Positions 8,392 to 16,366 of a stretch of 47,897 nt of DNA are shown piece after piece. Position numbers and translations under genes: made by a program. The notes below the pieces were generated by a model. That model was not told where the DNA came from. It did not search any database and saw only the letters and a list, made by a program, of their open reading frames with translations. This DNA is from Flavobacterium silvaticum. Lineage in GTDB: Bacteria; Bacteroidota; Bacteroidia; Flavobacteriales; Flavobacteriaceae. The stretch spans positions 1-47,897 of the forward strand of contig NZ_JAAMPU010000093.1 in the NCBI RefSeq assembly GCF_012911565.1. The letters are read 5' to 3'. The stretch's first letter is position 1; the number at the start of each line of letters is the position of its first letter.

Positions 8392-8486
8392 TCCCAAAGA
8401 AGGAGTTTTCCAGCGTTGAATCAAAATTCTAAATTTCCCGGAGTCCAAAAATCCAGCGATCCAAAAATCGAAACCAACTAAAACGA

Positions 8487-8494
8487 TATATTTG
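8487..8494 (+). promoter_or_regulatory. -7 box of the aldehyde dehydrogenase gene
   Basis: TATATTTG followed by C matches TAnnTTTG exactly, 50 bases before the ATG. No TTG is seen at -33 spacing. Just upstream (8443-8473) the run CCAAAAATC is repeated with a 16-base period. Confidence 0.5.
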
Positions 8495-8543
8495 CACCAC
8501 CAAAGGCCACAAGGCCAAACGGAACAATGATAAAATAAAATCC

Positions 8544-10097
8544 ATGGAAACAGCCATCGACAACTTCGGCATCGCAGCCGCTCTCGAACAACTCGGAATT
8601 CAGGAAATCAACAACGGAACCTCTACGGGAAACAACAGTTTCGCATCTGGGGCATTACTCGAAAGCTATTCGCCGGTTGACGGCCAGCTAATCGCCAAAG
8701 TAAAAATGTCAACGCCTGACGATTACCAAAAGGCAATCACAGCGGCGCAGGAAGCATTCAAAACGTTCCGAACCATGCCGGCTCCGCAACGCGGTGAAAT
8801 CGTGAGACAATTCGGTGAAAAGCTTCGCGAGAACAAAGAAGCTCTTGGCAAATTGGTTTCCTATGAAATGGGAAAATCGTTGCAGGAAGGTTACGGAGAA
8901 GTCCAGGAAATGATCGATATCTGTGATTTTGCGGTCGGATTGTCGCGGCAGCTTTACGGTTTGACCATGCACAGCGAACGTCCTGGCCACAGAATGTATG
9001 AGCAATATCATCCGCTTGGCATCGTCGGGATTATTTCCGCGTTTAACTTTCCGGTTGCCGTTTGGGCCTGGAATACGGCTTTAGCCTGGATTTGCGGGGA
9101 TGTCTGCATCTGGAAACCATCTGAAAAAACACCACTTTGCGGAATCGCCTGCCAGAACATCATCGCACAGGTCTTAAAAGAAAATAAGCTACCGGAAGGC
9201 ATTTGCTGTCTGGTAAACGGAAACCATGAAATTGGTCATTTGATCGCATCAGATACGCGTATCCCGTTGATTTCCGCAACCGGATCAACACGAATGGGTA
9301 AGATCGTCGCTCAAACTGTTGCGGCCCGCCTTGGCAAATCATTGCTTGAACTCGGAGGAAACAATGCCATCATCGTAACGCCGGATGCCGATATCAAAAT
9401 GACCGTTATCGGTGCCGTTTTCGGAGCTGTCGGAACTGCGGGACAACGTTGTACATCAACACGTCGTCTTATCATCCACGAAAGCATGTACGACCAGGTG
9501 AAAGAAGCTATCGTTTCTGCTTATGGACAATTGAGAATCGGAAATCCCCTTGACCAGAATAATCATGTTGGGCCACTAATCGATACAGATGCTGTCCGTA
9601 TGTATTCGGAAGCCATCGAAAAGATAAAGGCACAAGGTGGAAAACTGCTTGTCGAAGGCGGCGTACTTTCGGGCGAAGGCTATGAAAGTGGTTGTTATGT
9701 AAAACCTGCCATTGCCGAAGCATCGAACGAACTTGAAATTGTCCAGCACGAGACATTCGCTCCAATTCTGTATCTGCTCAAATATTCTGGCGGTGTTGAA
9801 AATGCCATCGATCAGCAGAATGGAGTCGCTCAAGGGCTTTCATCTGCCATCATGACCAATAATTTGCGTGAAGCGGAACGTTTTCTTTCTGCCGAAGGTT
9901 CAGATTGCGGTATCGCGAATGTAAACATCGGAACATCTGGTGCTGAAATTGGTGGTGCTTTTGGTGGGGAAAAAGAAACCGGCGGCGGACGCGAATCTGG
10001 CTCCGATGCGTGGAAAGTCTATATGAGAAGACAAACCAATACCATCAATTACACAACGAAACTGCCGTTGGCGCAAGGAATAAAATTCGACCTGTAA
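8544..10097 (+). CDS. Aldehyde dehydrogenase, ALDH7 (aminoadipate-semialdehyde dehydrogenase-like) type
   Basis: A 517-residue NAD(P)-dependent aldehyde dehydrogenase. The general base is Glu269 in LLELGGNN and the nucleophile is Cys303 in GTAGQRCTSTRR. The N-terminal cofactor fold contains IISAFNFPVAVWAWN and WKPSEKTPL, both characteristic of the ALDH7/antiquitin branch, whose bacterial members oxidise alpha-aminoadipate semialdehyde (piperideine-6-carboxylate) in lysine breakdown. Its neighbour is 3-hydroxyanthranilate dioxygenase, so a role as 2-aminomuconate semialdehyde dehydrogenase is possible, but the sequence favours the lysine-type enzyme. It has its own promoter-like box and is followed 11 bases later by a small lipoprotein gene. 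Confidence 0.85.
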   Translation: METAIDNFGIAAALEQLGIQEINNGTSTGNNSFASGALLESYSPVDGQLIAKVKMSTPDDYQKAITAAQEAFKTFRTMPAPQRGEIVRQFGEKLRENKEALGKLVSYEMGKSLQEGYGEVQEMIDICDFAVGLSRQLYGLTMHSERPGHRMYEQYHPLGIVGIISAFNFPVAVWAWNTALAWICGDVCIWKPSEKTPLCGIACQNIIAQVLKENKLPEGICCLVNGNHEIGHLIASDTRIPLISATGSTRMGKIVAQTVAARLGKSLLELGGNNAIIVTPDADIKMTVIGAVFGAVGTAGQRCTSTRRLIIHESMYDQVKEAIVSAYGQLRIGNPLDQNNHVGPLIDTDAVRMYSEAIEKIKAQGGKLLVEGGVLSGEGYESGCYVKPAIAEASNELEIVQHETFAPILYLLKYSGGVENAIDQQNGVAQGLSSAIMTNNLREAERFLSAEGSDCGIANVNIGTSGAEIGGAFGGEKETGGGRESGSDAWKVYMRRQTNTINYTTKLPLAQGIKFDL

Positions 10098-10108
10098 ACT
10101 CCCAAGCT

Positions 10109-10492
10109 ATGAAAAAACTGATCCTGCTTTTGTTTTGTACGCCGCTTTTGCTGGCATCTATGTGTGAGGATGACGATGATAATTTATCGGAACCATGTTC
10201 ACAGGTAGCAGCTTACGGATTGAATATCCAGGTTCAGGATGCGGAAACCGGTGTGTATTTTTATTCCCAGATGAATGTTTCCGTACAGGACGGCACCTAT
10301 TCCGATTTGTTGGGAGTGGCGCCTCAAAGTGATCCGCCAACGTATATTGGTGCTTTGGAACGCACCGGAACATATGTTATTACGGTAACGAAATCTGGAT
10401 ATGAAACATACGTATCTGATCCTGTTGTGGTGACGGCGAATTCGTGCCACGTGATTCCACAATTCATCAACATACAGTTACAACCTCAATAA
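10109..10492 (+). CDS. Small lipoprotein with carboxypeptidase-regulatory-like fold
   Basis: A 127-residue predicted lipoprotein. The start at 10109 is preferred because it follows the dehydrogenase stop by 11 bases and opens a lipoprotein signal (MKKLILLLFCTPLLLASMC); a longer frame would run inside the dehydrogenase gene. Cys19 would be lipidated and is followed by an acidic patch (EDDDD), a sorting feature often seen near the lipid anchor in Bacteroidota. The mature part (LNIQVQDAETGVYFY, then YVITVTKSGYETYVSD) resembles a single carboxypeptidase regulatory/transthyretin-like beta domain. Function unknown; probably envelope-bound. Confidence 0.75.
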   Translation: MKKLILLLFCTPLLLASMCEDDDDNLSEPCSQVAAYGLNIQVQDAETGVYFYSQMNVSVQDGTYSDLLGVAPQSDPPTYIGALERTGTYVITVTKSGYETYVSDPVVVTANSCHVIPQFINIQLQPQ

Positions 10493-10493
10493 A

Positions 10494-10524
10494 AAATCCC
10501 GGTCGATTGGCCGGGATTTTTTTT
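10494..10524. terminator. Bidirectional intrinsic terminator
   Basis: AAATCCCGG (10494-10502) pairs with CCGGGATTT (10511-10519) around an eight-base loop, with a T run on the plus side and an A run on the other. It lies between convergent genes ending at 10492 and 10523 and can serve both. Confidence 0.88.
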
Positions 10525-11038
10525 AAAAACGATATCCGATTCCGAAGCCGGCGTGGAATTCAACGGCTGTGTCAAATTCGTCATTGACTTTGTCACTAAA
10601 GTTGCGGCCAATGCTTCCGTATGGGCCAAACGTGAATTTGTCATTCAGGATCCACTTATAACCCATCTGGATTCCGAGAATAAAGCTGTCCATGTCGATT
10701 TTTGGGTCAGACGCGGTTTTTTGGTAATCTCCGGTGCGGAATTTCAGCATAGGAGAAATCACGAAGCTGCTGTTGTGTCCGTTAACATAATAGCTGTATG
10801 TGAGTTGAAAACTGTTGGTATTGAAATCTTTTACCTGTCTGCCGATGCTTAAATTATAGGTGTCGTTGATGAGGAGTTCGGCGCCGACGGATTGATTTTC
10901 ATCGAATAGATATTCATATCCTATTTCTGCGGAAGCAAAGGCGATCGTGTTCGCAATATTCCATTTGACTTCGTGTTTGGATTGGGCATACGTTCCTAAC
11001 GTAATCAGGAACAGGCTAAAAAAAAGTGTTTTTTTCAT
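10523..11038 (-). CDS. Small outer-membrane beta-barrel protein
   Basis: A 171-residue protein with a signal peptide (MKKTLFFSLFLITLGTYAQ). The mature part is a series of alternating amphipathic strands (ASAEIGYEYLF, VGAELLIND, FQLTYSYYV, SSFVISPMLKF, ILGIQMGYKWIL, FTFGPYGSIG) ending in the typical C-terminal aromatic motif GFGIGYRF. This is the layout of an eight-stranded porin-like or DUF3575-like barrel in the outer membrane. No enzymatic motif is visible. It converges with the small lipoprotein gene at a shared terminator. Confidence 0.75.
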   Translation of the reverse strand: MKKTLFFSLFLITLGTYAQSKHEVKWNIANTIAFASAEIGYEYLFDENQSVGAELLINDTYNLSIGRQVKDFNTNSFQLTYSYYVNGHNSSFVISPMLKFRTGDYQKTASDPKIDMDSFILGIQMGYKWILNDKFTFGPYGSIGRNFSDKVNDEFDTAVEFHAGFGIGYRF

Positions 11039-11060
11039 CAGGGAAATATGTTTTCGAAGG

Positions 11061-11068
11061 CAAAAGTA
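11061..11068 (-). promoter_or_regulatory. -7 box of the outer-membrane barrel gene
   Basis: Minus-strand TACTTTTG followed by C, 23 bases before the ATG, matches TAnnTTTG. No clear -33 TTG. The rest of the gap to 11349 shows no convincing gene; a 96-codon plus frame there lacks recognisable features. Confidence 0.45.
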
Positions 11069-11349
11069 TCAAAAAACTATTGTTCCAGGCAGATGCCGAC
11101 AGTTTATCAGCTTCTAAATTCCCACGGTGTTTCCAGATGTTATTTTTTTGTAGTTTTGGAATTTCGGGTGTATTTTTCCATTGACAATCCTCAGTCATTC
11201 GCGCCTGAATCAGCAAGCAAAATCAAAATGATGGTGCCGAATCCTATTTTTTTGGAAATTTCTGAATTTAAAGGAATCTGTTTAAAGCGAATAAACCTTT
11301 TCCATAGAAAACCTGTCCTTGTAAAAATGTCCAACTAATAAAGAAAATC

Positions 11350-12216
11350 ATGAATGTAATTCCCAAAAAGCTCCATTTCTTGCTGAGCGTTATTTTTTGT
11401 CTGGTTCTTTTAAGTTCTTCTTTCGATGGGTTTTCCCAAAACAGGCGCGGTGGCAGTGCTTCACACAACAGGGCCTCGAAAAATGTGAGTAGCAGGAACA
11501 AGGTTTCATCTCCTAAAAAAGCTACGGTGAACCGCACAGATAAAAGTAACAGGACTTCTGTTTCAAACAGAGGCAACAACAAGGTAAGCGTCGACAAGAG
11601 CAAGAGAAATGTCAATGTCAACGTGGACAGAAGCAAGAACATCCAGGTCAACAACAACCGCACGGTCGTTCGGCGCAATACCAGAGTTTACAGCAGACCG
11701 CCTCATATTTATGGAGGCCATCGATATTACGCATACCATCCGTACCACTATCATCCCTATCGCCCGTATTATTGGGGACCGGTTTGGCATCCGTGGGGCT
11801 TTTTTGTAACTACATTGGCTACTACAGCTATAATCGTCAGCATACACAACCATCACTATCACTACGATCACGGCGTGTACTATGTAGCTGGCAACGGAGG
11901 TTATACGGTTGTGGAGGCACCGGTAGGCGCTACCATTACAACATTACCCGAAAGTTCCCAGACGGTCGTGGTCAATGAAACCACCAACAACTATTATTAC
12001 GGTGGCACATTCTATGAAAAATCAGATGGCGGATATACCGTAGTACCGCCTACAGCCGGAACCCTGGTGGAAAATCTTCCGGAAGGCGCAACCGAGGAAA
12101 AAATCGGCGATCAAACCTATGTCAAACTTGGTGAAACCTATTACCAGCCCATAGAAAAAGACGGCAAAAACATGTATGAAGTAGTGCAGGTTGAGCAGGA
12201 AGACGAAAAAAAATAA
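11350..12216 (+). CDS. DUF6515-like exported protein with basic linker and His/Tyr-rich segment
   Basis: A 288-residue protein. The N terminus has a signal-anchor (LSVIFCLVLLSSSFDGFSQ). Residues about 32-110 are a low-complexity linker rich in Asn, Arg, Lys and Ser. Residues about 115-150 are very rich in His, Tyr and Pro (HRYYAYHPYHYHPYRPYYW), followed by a hydrophobic segment (FFVTTLATTAIIVSI). Then come repeats of the form GVYYVAGNGGYTVVEAPVGA, YYYGGTFYEKSDGGYTVVPP and TYVKLGETYYQPIEKDGKNM, which match the DUF6515 pattern. Function is unknown. The His-rich stretch could bind metal ions, but that is a guess. Confidence 0.75.
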   Translation: MNVIPKKLHFLLSVIFCLVLLSSSFDGFSQNRRGGSASHNRASKNVSSRNKVSSPKKATVNRTDKSNRTSVSNRGNNKVSVDKSKRNVNVNVDRSKNIQVNNNRTVVRRNTRVYSRPPHIYGGHRYYAYHPYHYHPYRPYYWGPVWHPWGFFVTTLATTAIIVSIHNHHYHYDHGVYYVAGNGGYTVVEAPVGATITTLPESSQTVVVNETTNNYYYGGTFYEKSDGGYTVVPPTAGTLVENLPEGATEEKIGDQTYVKLGETYYQPIEKDGKNMYEVVQVEQEDEKK

Positions 12217-12238
12217 TTAAATACTGTCCATAACCAGG

Positions 12239-12268
12239 AAAGCTGCCGAAAGGTGGCTTTTTTGTTTT
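12239..12268 (+). terminator. Intrinsic terminator after the DUF6515-like gene
   Basis: AAAGCTGCC (12239-12247) pairs, with two G-U wobbles, with GGTGGCTTT (12252-12260) around GAAA, followed by a long T run. Confidence 0.8.
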
Positions 12269-12284
12269 TGAATGTTTGAGAAAA

Positions 12285-13007
12285 TCAGTTGCGTCCTTTT
12301 TCGCCCGGATACAATTCCGGTAGCACATCACTCTGCCAATACGATTTGGTATCTATATCCAGAATGCTCAGTTTTCCCTTAAATGCCGCGCCAGTATCGA
12401 TGTTCCAGATATTCGCGCGGTTTTGAGGTGTGTTTTCCCCGATTCGCGTCACAGGCGTATGCCCTATGAAAACTTCGCGATAGACTTTGAATCGTTTAGG
12501 GTATGTAACATCGGCAGCGGAAAGTTTCGGATCCAATGCCAAAGCCGTTTCCCAAAGCGTGCGTTCCCAATACAGCATTTTTGGGAAATGTTCATGGGAA
12601 ACTCCGTGCAGATTGGTGAAACCGGCATGGACGAATAATCTGTTCTTATCATCAAGAAAGTAATTACGCAGCGATTCTAAAAACGCGATATGTTTCTGTT
12701 TGTGTACAGATGACAATTTCGAATATCCTTCAATGGTGCTTTCTCCACCGTGCTGATGCCACAATTCGTTGTCTTTTCCGTTGAGCCAATCCAAAAGCAA
12801 TTCATCATGGTTTCCGCGAAGGAAAATACAGTCTTGTCGCTGTGACAGTTCGATCAAAAAGTCAATGACCTGAGGCGATTCGCTCCAGCCGTCTACATAA
12901 TCCCCAAGAAAAATAAGTTGGTCTTCAATTGTAACATCCGCTCTTTCAAGAACCTGTTTCAAAGCCCGCAGGCCGCCGTGTATGTCGCCAATAACAAATT
13001 TCCGCAT
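12285..13007 (-). CDS. Calcineurin-like metallophosphoesterase
   Basis: A 240-residue cytoplasmic phosphoesterase with the five metal-binding blocks of the family in order: GDIHGG at residues 7-12, GDYVDG near 35, GNHDE near 65, a His in LFVHAGF near 125, and GHTPV near 188. The order and spacing match bacterial serine/threonine phosphoprotein phosphatases of the PrpA/PrpB and ApaH-like group. The physiological substrate could be a phosphoprotein or a dinucleoside polyphosphate and cannot be decided here. It stands alone, convergent with the DUF6515-like gene. Confidence 0.88.
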   Translation of the reverse strand: MRKFVIGDIHGGLRALKQVLERADVTIEDQLIFLGDYVDGWSESPQVIDFLIELSQRQDCIFLRGNHDELLLDWLNGKDNELWHQHGGESTIEGYSKLSSVHKQKHIAFLESLRNYFLDDKNRLFVHAGFTNLHGVSHEHFPKMLYWERTLWETALALDPKLSAADVTYPKRFKVYREVFIGHTPVTRIGENTPQNRANIWNIDTGAAFKGKLSILDIDTKSYWQSDVLPELYPGEKGRN

Positions 13008-13065
13008 ACTTCTAATCTAAGCAAAACCGTGCAAAGTCTGCTGCTTTTTTATAGTTAGGGAGTAA

Positions 13066-14211
13066 TTAACCCACATCATATTTCATCTTTCGCAAAACCC
13101 GCATCGCTTCCTTGAATGAAAGGTAAACCGACGGATTCGGCTGTGTTTTCAAAACCGATTTGGCATCGATCAATTTCTGCCTTGCCTCATCGAATCCGTT
13201 CAAATAACAAATCATCAATGTTGACGGCAAATTCTGTATGTCGCGCTTTTCACGTGGAGACAATTCAATCCCTTTCTGCATCTTATCGATCAGTGACAGA
13301 TTCGAATTGTACACATGATGCAGCATCTTGCGGTTGAACTGAGGCGGCTCAAACAAAAATTCGCGGTCGATCTTATAATAGCCGTTGTCGTAAAACCGGA
13401 TCTTCTGCGTCTCTAACGGATAATAACTCGTCTTGTCGTTGAGGCCGAGCGGCACATATTCAGTAATCGTAAACGAATCGTCATCGAACTCGATTGTCAC
13501 ATCGTCCAAAGCCGAATAAAAAAGTTTTACCTGTTCGTTGATCAGCTCAATATCAACCCGCGAAAGAAAACTTTTATCGCGAACCCGACGTTTGATCCCA
13601 GCCCAGCAAATCACGAAAAGCTCCTTGAAAACCTTGTAATTCGGGCCAATGTCCGGATGTCGGTTGTTCATGAAATCTATGACGCCGTCCAGCGTATATT
13701 CAATGCTGTTGCGCGAACTGTTTTCGATGTCGATGACCGTTTGCGTGTTCTGGAAATTTTTCTCAAAGTCAACATCTACTGGCATCGAATTGCTCCCGAC
13801 ACGCATAAAAACCGAATTCATCGGAATGGTGTAAATGTTCTTTTTAAAACGCGAAACCTTTGTTTTTGGCCGGATCGTAACCAAACCCACGACGCGGTCT
13901 TTAGGCAAATTCGGGAACGGAACGTTTTCATACAGAATCCGCGGTGGGTTTTCGAGGAACGCGTTCACGAGATTCTGGATTCTGCTGTCATCGAAAAAAT
14001 CATCACCCACAATGGTGTTTTCCTGATCTTCAACCCCAACCACGATATAAGAATTGTTCCCCGGATTCGAATTCGACAACGCGCAAATGTGTTTGAGGAA
14101 TTTCGCCTTGCCTTCTTTGGTATGTAAATTCAACTGCCGCTTCTTGTCATAAAAACTGCTCTCGTCATTGTGGGCGAGCAGGTTTTTGATTAATAGGCGT
14201 TTGTTAATCAT
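13066..14211 (-). CDS. AlbA_2 (Schlafen-type) domain protein
   Basis: A 381-residue protein. I place the start at 14211 (MINKRLLIKNLLAHND) since the upstream in-frame ATG at 14325 adds a hydrophobic-basic stretch that overlaps an inverted repeat. Residues about 10-130 match the AlbA_2 or divergent-AAA N-terminal domain: DESSFYDKKRQLNLH, then FLKHICALSNSNPGNNSYIVVGV, then a VGLVTIRPK strand. Such domains are often mislabelled ATP-binding and many bind or cleave nucleic acid or act in transcription. The C-terminal 230 residues match nothing I recognise. No toxin, restriction or phage gene is adjacent. Confidence 0.75.
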   Translation of the reverse strand: MINKRLLIKNLLAHNDESSFYDKKRQLNLHTKEGKAKFLKHICALSNSNPGNNSYIVVGVEDQENTIVGDDFFDDSRIQNLVNAFLENPPRILYENVPFPNLPKDRVVGLVTIRPKTKVSRFKKNIYTIPMNSVFMRVGSNSMPVDVDFEKNFQNTQTVIDIENSSRNSIEYTLDGVIDFMNNRHPDIGPNYKVFKELFVICWAGIKRRVRDKSFLSRVDIELINEQVKLFYSALDDVTIEFDDDSFTITEYVPLGLNDKTSYYPLETQKIRFYDNGYYKIDREFLFEPPQFNRKMLHHVYNSNLSLIDKMQKGIELSPREKRDIQNLPSTLMICYLNGFDEARQKLIDAKSVLKTQPNPSVYLSFKEAMRVLRKMKYDVG

Positions 14212-14322
14212 AGTAATTATTTGAAGCAATTCTCCCGCTTTCTTCTTCACCCGAGCAAAGCGAATTGTTCGAATTCCTATTAAAAATATTATCCAATGAG
14301 AAAATTCCTCATTCGCAAAAAC

Positions 14323-14379
14323 CATTTTACATCGGTTTGAAAAGAGCTTCCGTTGGTCGCTTTTTCAAACGGTAAAATG
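14323..14379. repeat. Two-tier inverted repeat upstream of the AlbA_2 gene
   Basis: Outer arms CATTTTAC (14323-14330) and GTAAAATG (14372-14379) enclose inner arms GTTTGAAAAG (14335-14344) and CTTTTTCAAAC (14360-14370), the latter with one extra base. It has no T tract. It lies about 110 bases upstream of the AlbA_2 start and may be an operator or an RNA hairpin. Confidence 0.6.
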
Positions 14380-14460
14380 CGTTTTTCCTAATTCCGGGAT
14401 TTCCGCTTCAATCTGGGCTAGGCCACTTTTTCAATTGTAACTTTCAGTGTCAATCGGGCA

Positions 14461-14490
14461 AAAAAAAAATTCCGAAACAACGTCCGGAAT
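14461..14490 (-). terminator. Intrinsic terminator of the SDR gene
   Basis: On the minus strand ATTCCG (plus 14485-14490) pairs with CGGAAT (plus 14469-14474) and is followed by about nine T residues. The stem begins inside the stop codon of the SDR gene. Confidence 0.75.
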
Positions 14491-15239
14491 CAATTTCTTT
14501 TAACGACAGTCGCACTTGCTTGGGCCGTCGGTAAAACGACCAAATCAGAAATATTGATATGGTACGGCCTTGAAACCACAAAATAGATCACATCGGCCAC
14601 ATCATCGGCAGAAAGTGCATGCAAACCTTTATACACATTCGCCGCACGCTCCGAATCGCCTTTGAACCGAACCTCGGAAAATTCCGTTTCAACCATTCCC
14701 GGATGCACCGCGCCGACCTTGATTCCATACGGATTCAAATCGAGCAACATGCCTTTCGTTAGTGCATCTACGGCGTGCTTCGTGGCACAATACACATTTC
14801 CATTCGTATAAACTTCCTTTCCGGCAATCGAACCTATGTTTATGATGTGTCCGCTTCTTCTGTCGACCATTCCCGGAATCACCGCTTTTGAAACATAGAG
14901 CAAGCCTTTTACATTAATGTCAATCATCGCATCCCAATCGTCTGTATCGCCGGTCTGGATCGGATCGAGTCCGTGAGCGTTTCCGGCGTTGTTGATCAGC
15001 ACATCTATAGTTGCGAAATCAACGGGCAAAGATGCAATCGCTTCTGCTGCTTTTTTCTTATCGGAAACATCAAAAAGCAACGTATGTACCTCGGTTTGTG
15101 CCGAAAGTTCTTCCCGCAATTCAGCCAATCGATCTTCACGTCGTCCGCAAATAATCACCTTGAAATTATTCCGTGCAAAAACACGGGCCGTCGCCTTTCC
15201 TATTCCGCTTGTTGCGCCTGTAATGAGTACTGTTTTCAT
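14490..15239 (-). CDS. Short-chain dehydrogenase/reductase (YdfG-like)
   Basis: A 249-residue classical SDR. The cofactor motif TGATSGIG is at residues 7-14 with basic residues CGRREDR after the second strand, favouring NADP(H). NNAG is near 86, catalytic Ser is in IINIGSIAG and the YxxxK pair is in YCATKHAV near 149-153. The spacing and the GxVHPGMVETEFSEVRFKG segment fit the YdfG/3-hydroxy acid or serine dehydrogenase group. It follows an aldo/keto reductase on the same strand, separated by a heptamer-word array, so co-transcription is possible. Confidence 0.9.
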   Translation of the reverse strand: MKTVLITGATSGIGKATARVFARNNFKVIICGRREDRLAELREELSAQTEVHTLLFDVSDKKKAAEAIASLPVDFATIDVLINNAGNAHGLDPIQTGDTDDWDAMIDINVKGLLYVSKAVIPGMVDRRSGHIINIGSIAGKEVYTNGNVYCATKHAVDALTKGMLLDLNPYGIKVGAVHPGMVETEFSEVRFKGDSERAANVYKGLHALSADDVADVIYFVVSRPYHINISDLVVLPTAQASATVVKRN

Positions 15240-15338
15240 TTTTTGATTAATGACAAATGACTAAACACGAATCACGAAGGAAGTCAAATTCACAATATTG
15301 TAGTCCTTCATCTTTCGTCTTTCCGACTTTCATCTATA
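15240..15338. repeat. Heptamer-word array pair (locus B)
   Basis: Near the SDR start the plus strand reads TGATTAA, TGACAAA, TGACTAA, ACACGAA, TCACGAA (15244-15278). Near the reductase stop it reads TAGTCCT, TCATCTT, TCGTCTT, an eight-base TCCGACTT, then TCATCTA (15301-15336). The AGACGAA-type word on one side and the TTCGTGA or TTTGTCA words on the other (minus sense) are approximate reverse complements. The two arrays fill almost the whole gap. Confidence 0.7.
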
Positions 15339-16208
15339 TTAAGGCACTTTATCGCCCATGCTTTCGCTCCATATTGCAAACCAGTCTTCCAATTCAAGTT
15401 GCAATGTTGTCGCTTTCATTAATTGCTGCACACGTCCTGAATTCACGGTTCCGGCTATCGGAAGTATTTTGGCCGGATGTTGCAATACCCAAGCAAGCAG
15501 GATTAAATCTGAACCGACACCATATTTTTCTACCAATGAAGCCAGAAGTTTCTTTAACCAACGCGTCTGTTCCGAATCTTCGCGGAACACATTTCCCAGC
15601 GGATTCCAAGCCATCGGCCGTATTCCATTGACCTGCATATGATCTAGCGAACCGTCGAGCATTGGGAAATAATGCGTCGCCGAAAACTGGATTTGGTTGT
15701 AATCGACCTCAATTTTCTGGCGGATCAGATCAGTTTGCGAAGGCGTAAAATTCGAAAGCCCGAAATCGATGAGTTTTCCTTCTGATTTTAGTTTGGTGAC
15801 GGCTTCGGCAATTTCATCTGCAACCATCAAAGGACTTGGACGATGCAAAAGCAACACGTCGAGATATTCGGTCTGAAGGTTCTTTAATGAATTTTCAACG
15901 GACCAAATGATGTATTCCTTTGAATAATCGTAATGCTTGATGCGATAATTGCGGTCGCCGGTGATGTGCTTGATGCCGCATTTGGAAATCAGCTGGATCT
16001 TTTCACGAGCGATGCGGCTCTTTTTGAAGCCATGACCGAATTCAGCTTCGGTGGTGTAACCGCCATAAATATCAGCGTGGTCAAAGGTCGAGATACCGTT
16101 TTCGAGAAACATATGGATCATATGCGACATCTCTTCGGTATTGAGTTTTTTGTCCCATGCACCCCAGTTCATTGTACCGGAAATGATGGGCGAAAGCGTA
16201 GTTTTCAA
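15339..16208 (-). CDS. Aldo/keto reductase (YdhF-like)
   Basis: A 289-residue TIM-barrel oxidoreductase using NADPH to reduce carbonyl compounds in the cytoplasm. The catalytic tetrad region is visible: Asp and Tyr in FDHADIYGGYTTE (residues 43-55), Lys in LISKCGIK near 76 and His in LLLHRPSP near 121. GLSNFTPSQ and LPIAGTVNSGRV are typical for the YdhF/oxidoreductase branch. Physiological substrate unknown. It is transcribed away from the Bat operon and upstream of the SDR gene. Confidence 0.9.
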   Translation of the reverse strand: MKTTLSPIISGTMNWGAWDKKLNTEEMSHMIHMFLENGISTFDHADIYGGYTTEAEFGHGFKKSRIAREKIQLISKCGIKHITGDRNYRIKHYDYSKEYIIWSVENSLKNLQTEYLDVLLLHRPSPLMVADEIAEAVTKLKSEGKLIDFGLSNFTPSQTDLIRQKIEVDYNQIQFSATHYFPMLDGSLDHMQVNGIRPMAWNPLGNVFREDSEQTRWLKKLLASLVEKYGVGSDLILLAWVLQHPAKILPIAGTVNSGRVQQLMKATTLQLELEDWFAIWSESMGDKVP

Positions 16209-16286
16209 CAGATAATCTTTTAAGGTCTTAAAAATATAAAAACCAAATCACAAATCATCCTTAACGACAAGGGTTTCAAAGGTATT

Positions 16287-16310
16287 TTAACGGAGCGTTA
16301 ACATTGTTAA
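16287..16310. promoter_or_regulatory. Overlapping palindromes upstream of moxR
   Basis: Two perfect palindromes share a half-site: TTAACG-GAG-CGTTAA (16287-16301) and TTAACA-T-TGTTAA (16298-16310). Three evenly placed TTAAC/GTTAA halves in 24 bases suggest a regulator binding site about 60 bases before moxR, or a very stable 5' leader hairpin. Confidence 0.55.
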
Positions 16311-16366
16311 AAAGATTAAATTTTCAATTTGCGCTGTCTTTTCACCCAACACTCATTTAACGAAAA

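Noticed and set aside
8374..8400. Possible tRNA T-arm (GGTTCCAACTCC)
   Set aside because: No acceptor, D or anticodon arm can be built around it; it belongs to the intergenic inverted element.
11048..11338. Plus-strand 96-codon frame
   Set aside because: Overlaps the promoter of the opposite gene and shows no recognisable pattern.
11268..11678. Leu-rich minus-strand frame looking like a membrane protein
   Set aside because: Antisense of the Asn/Lys/Ser linker of the DUF6515-like gene.
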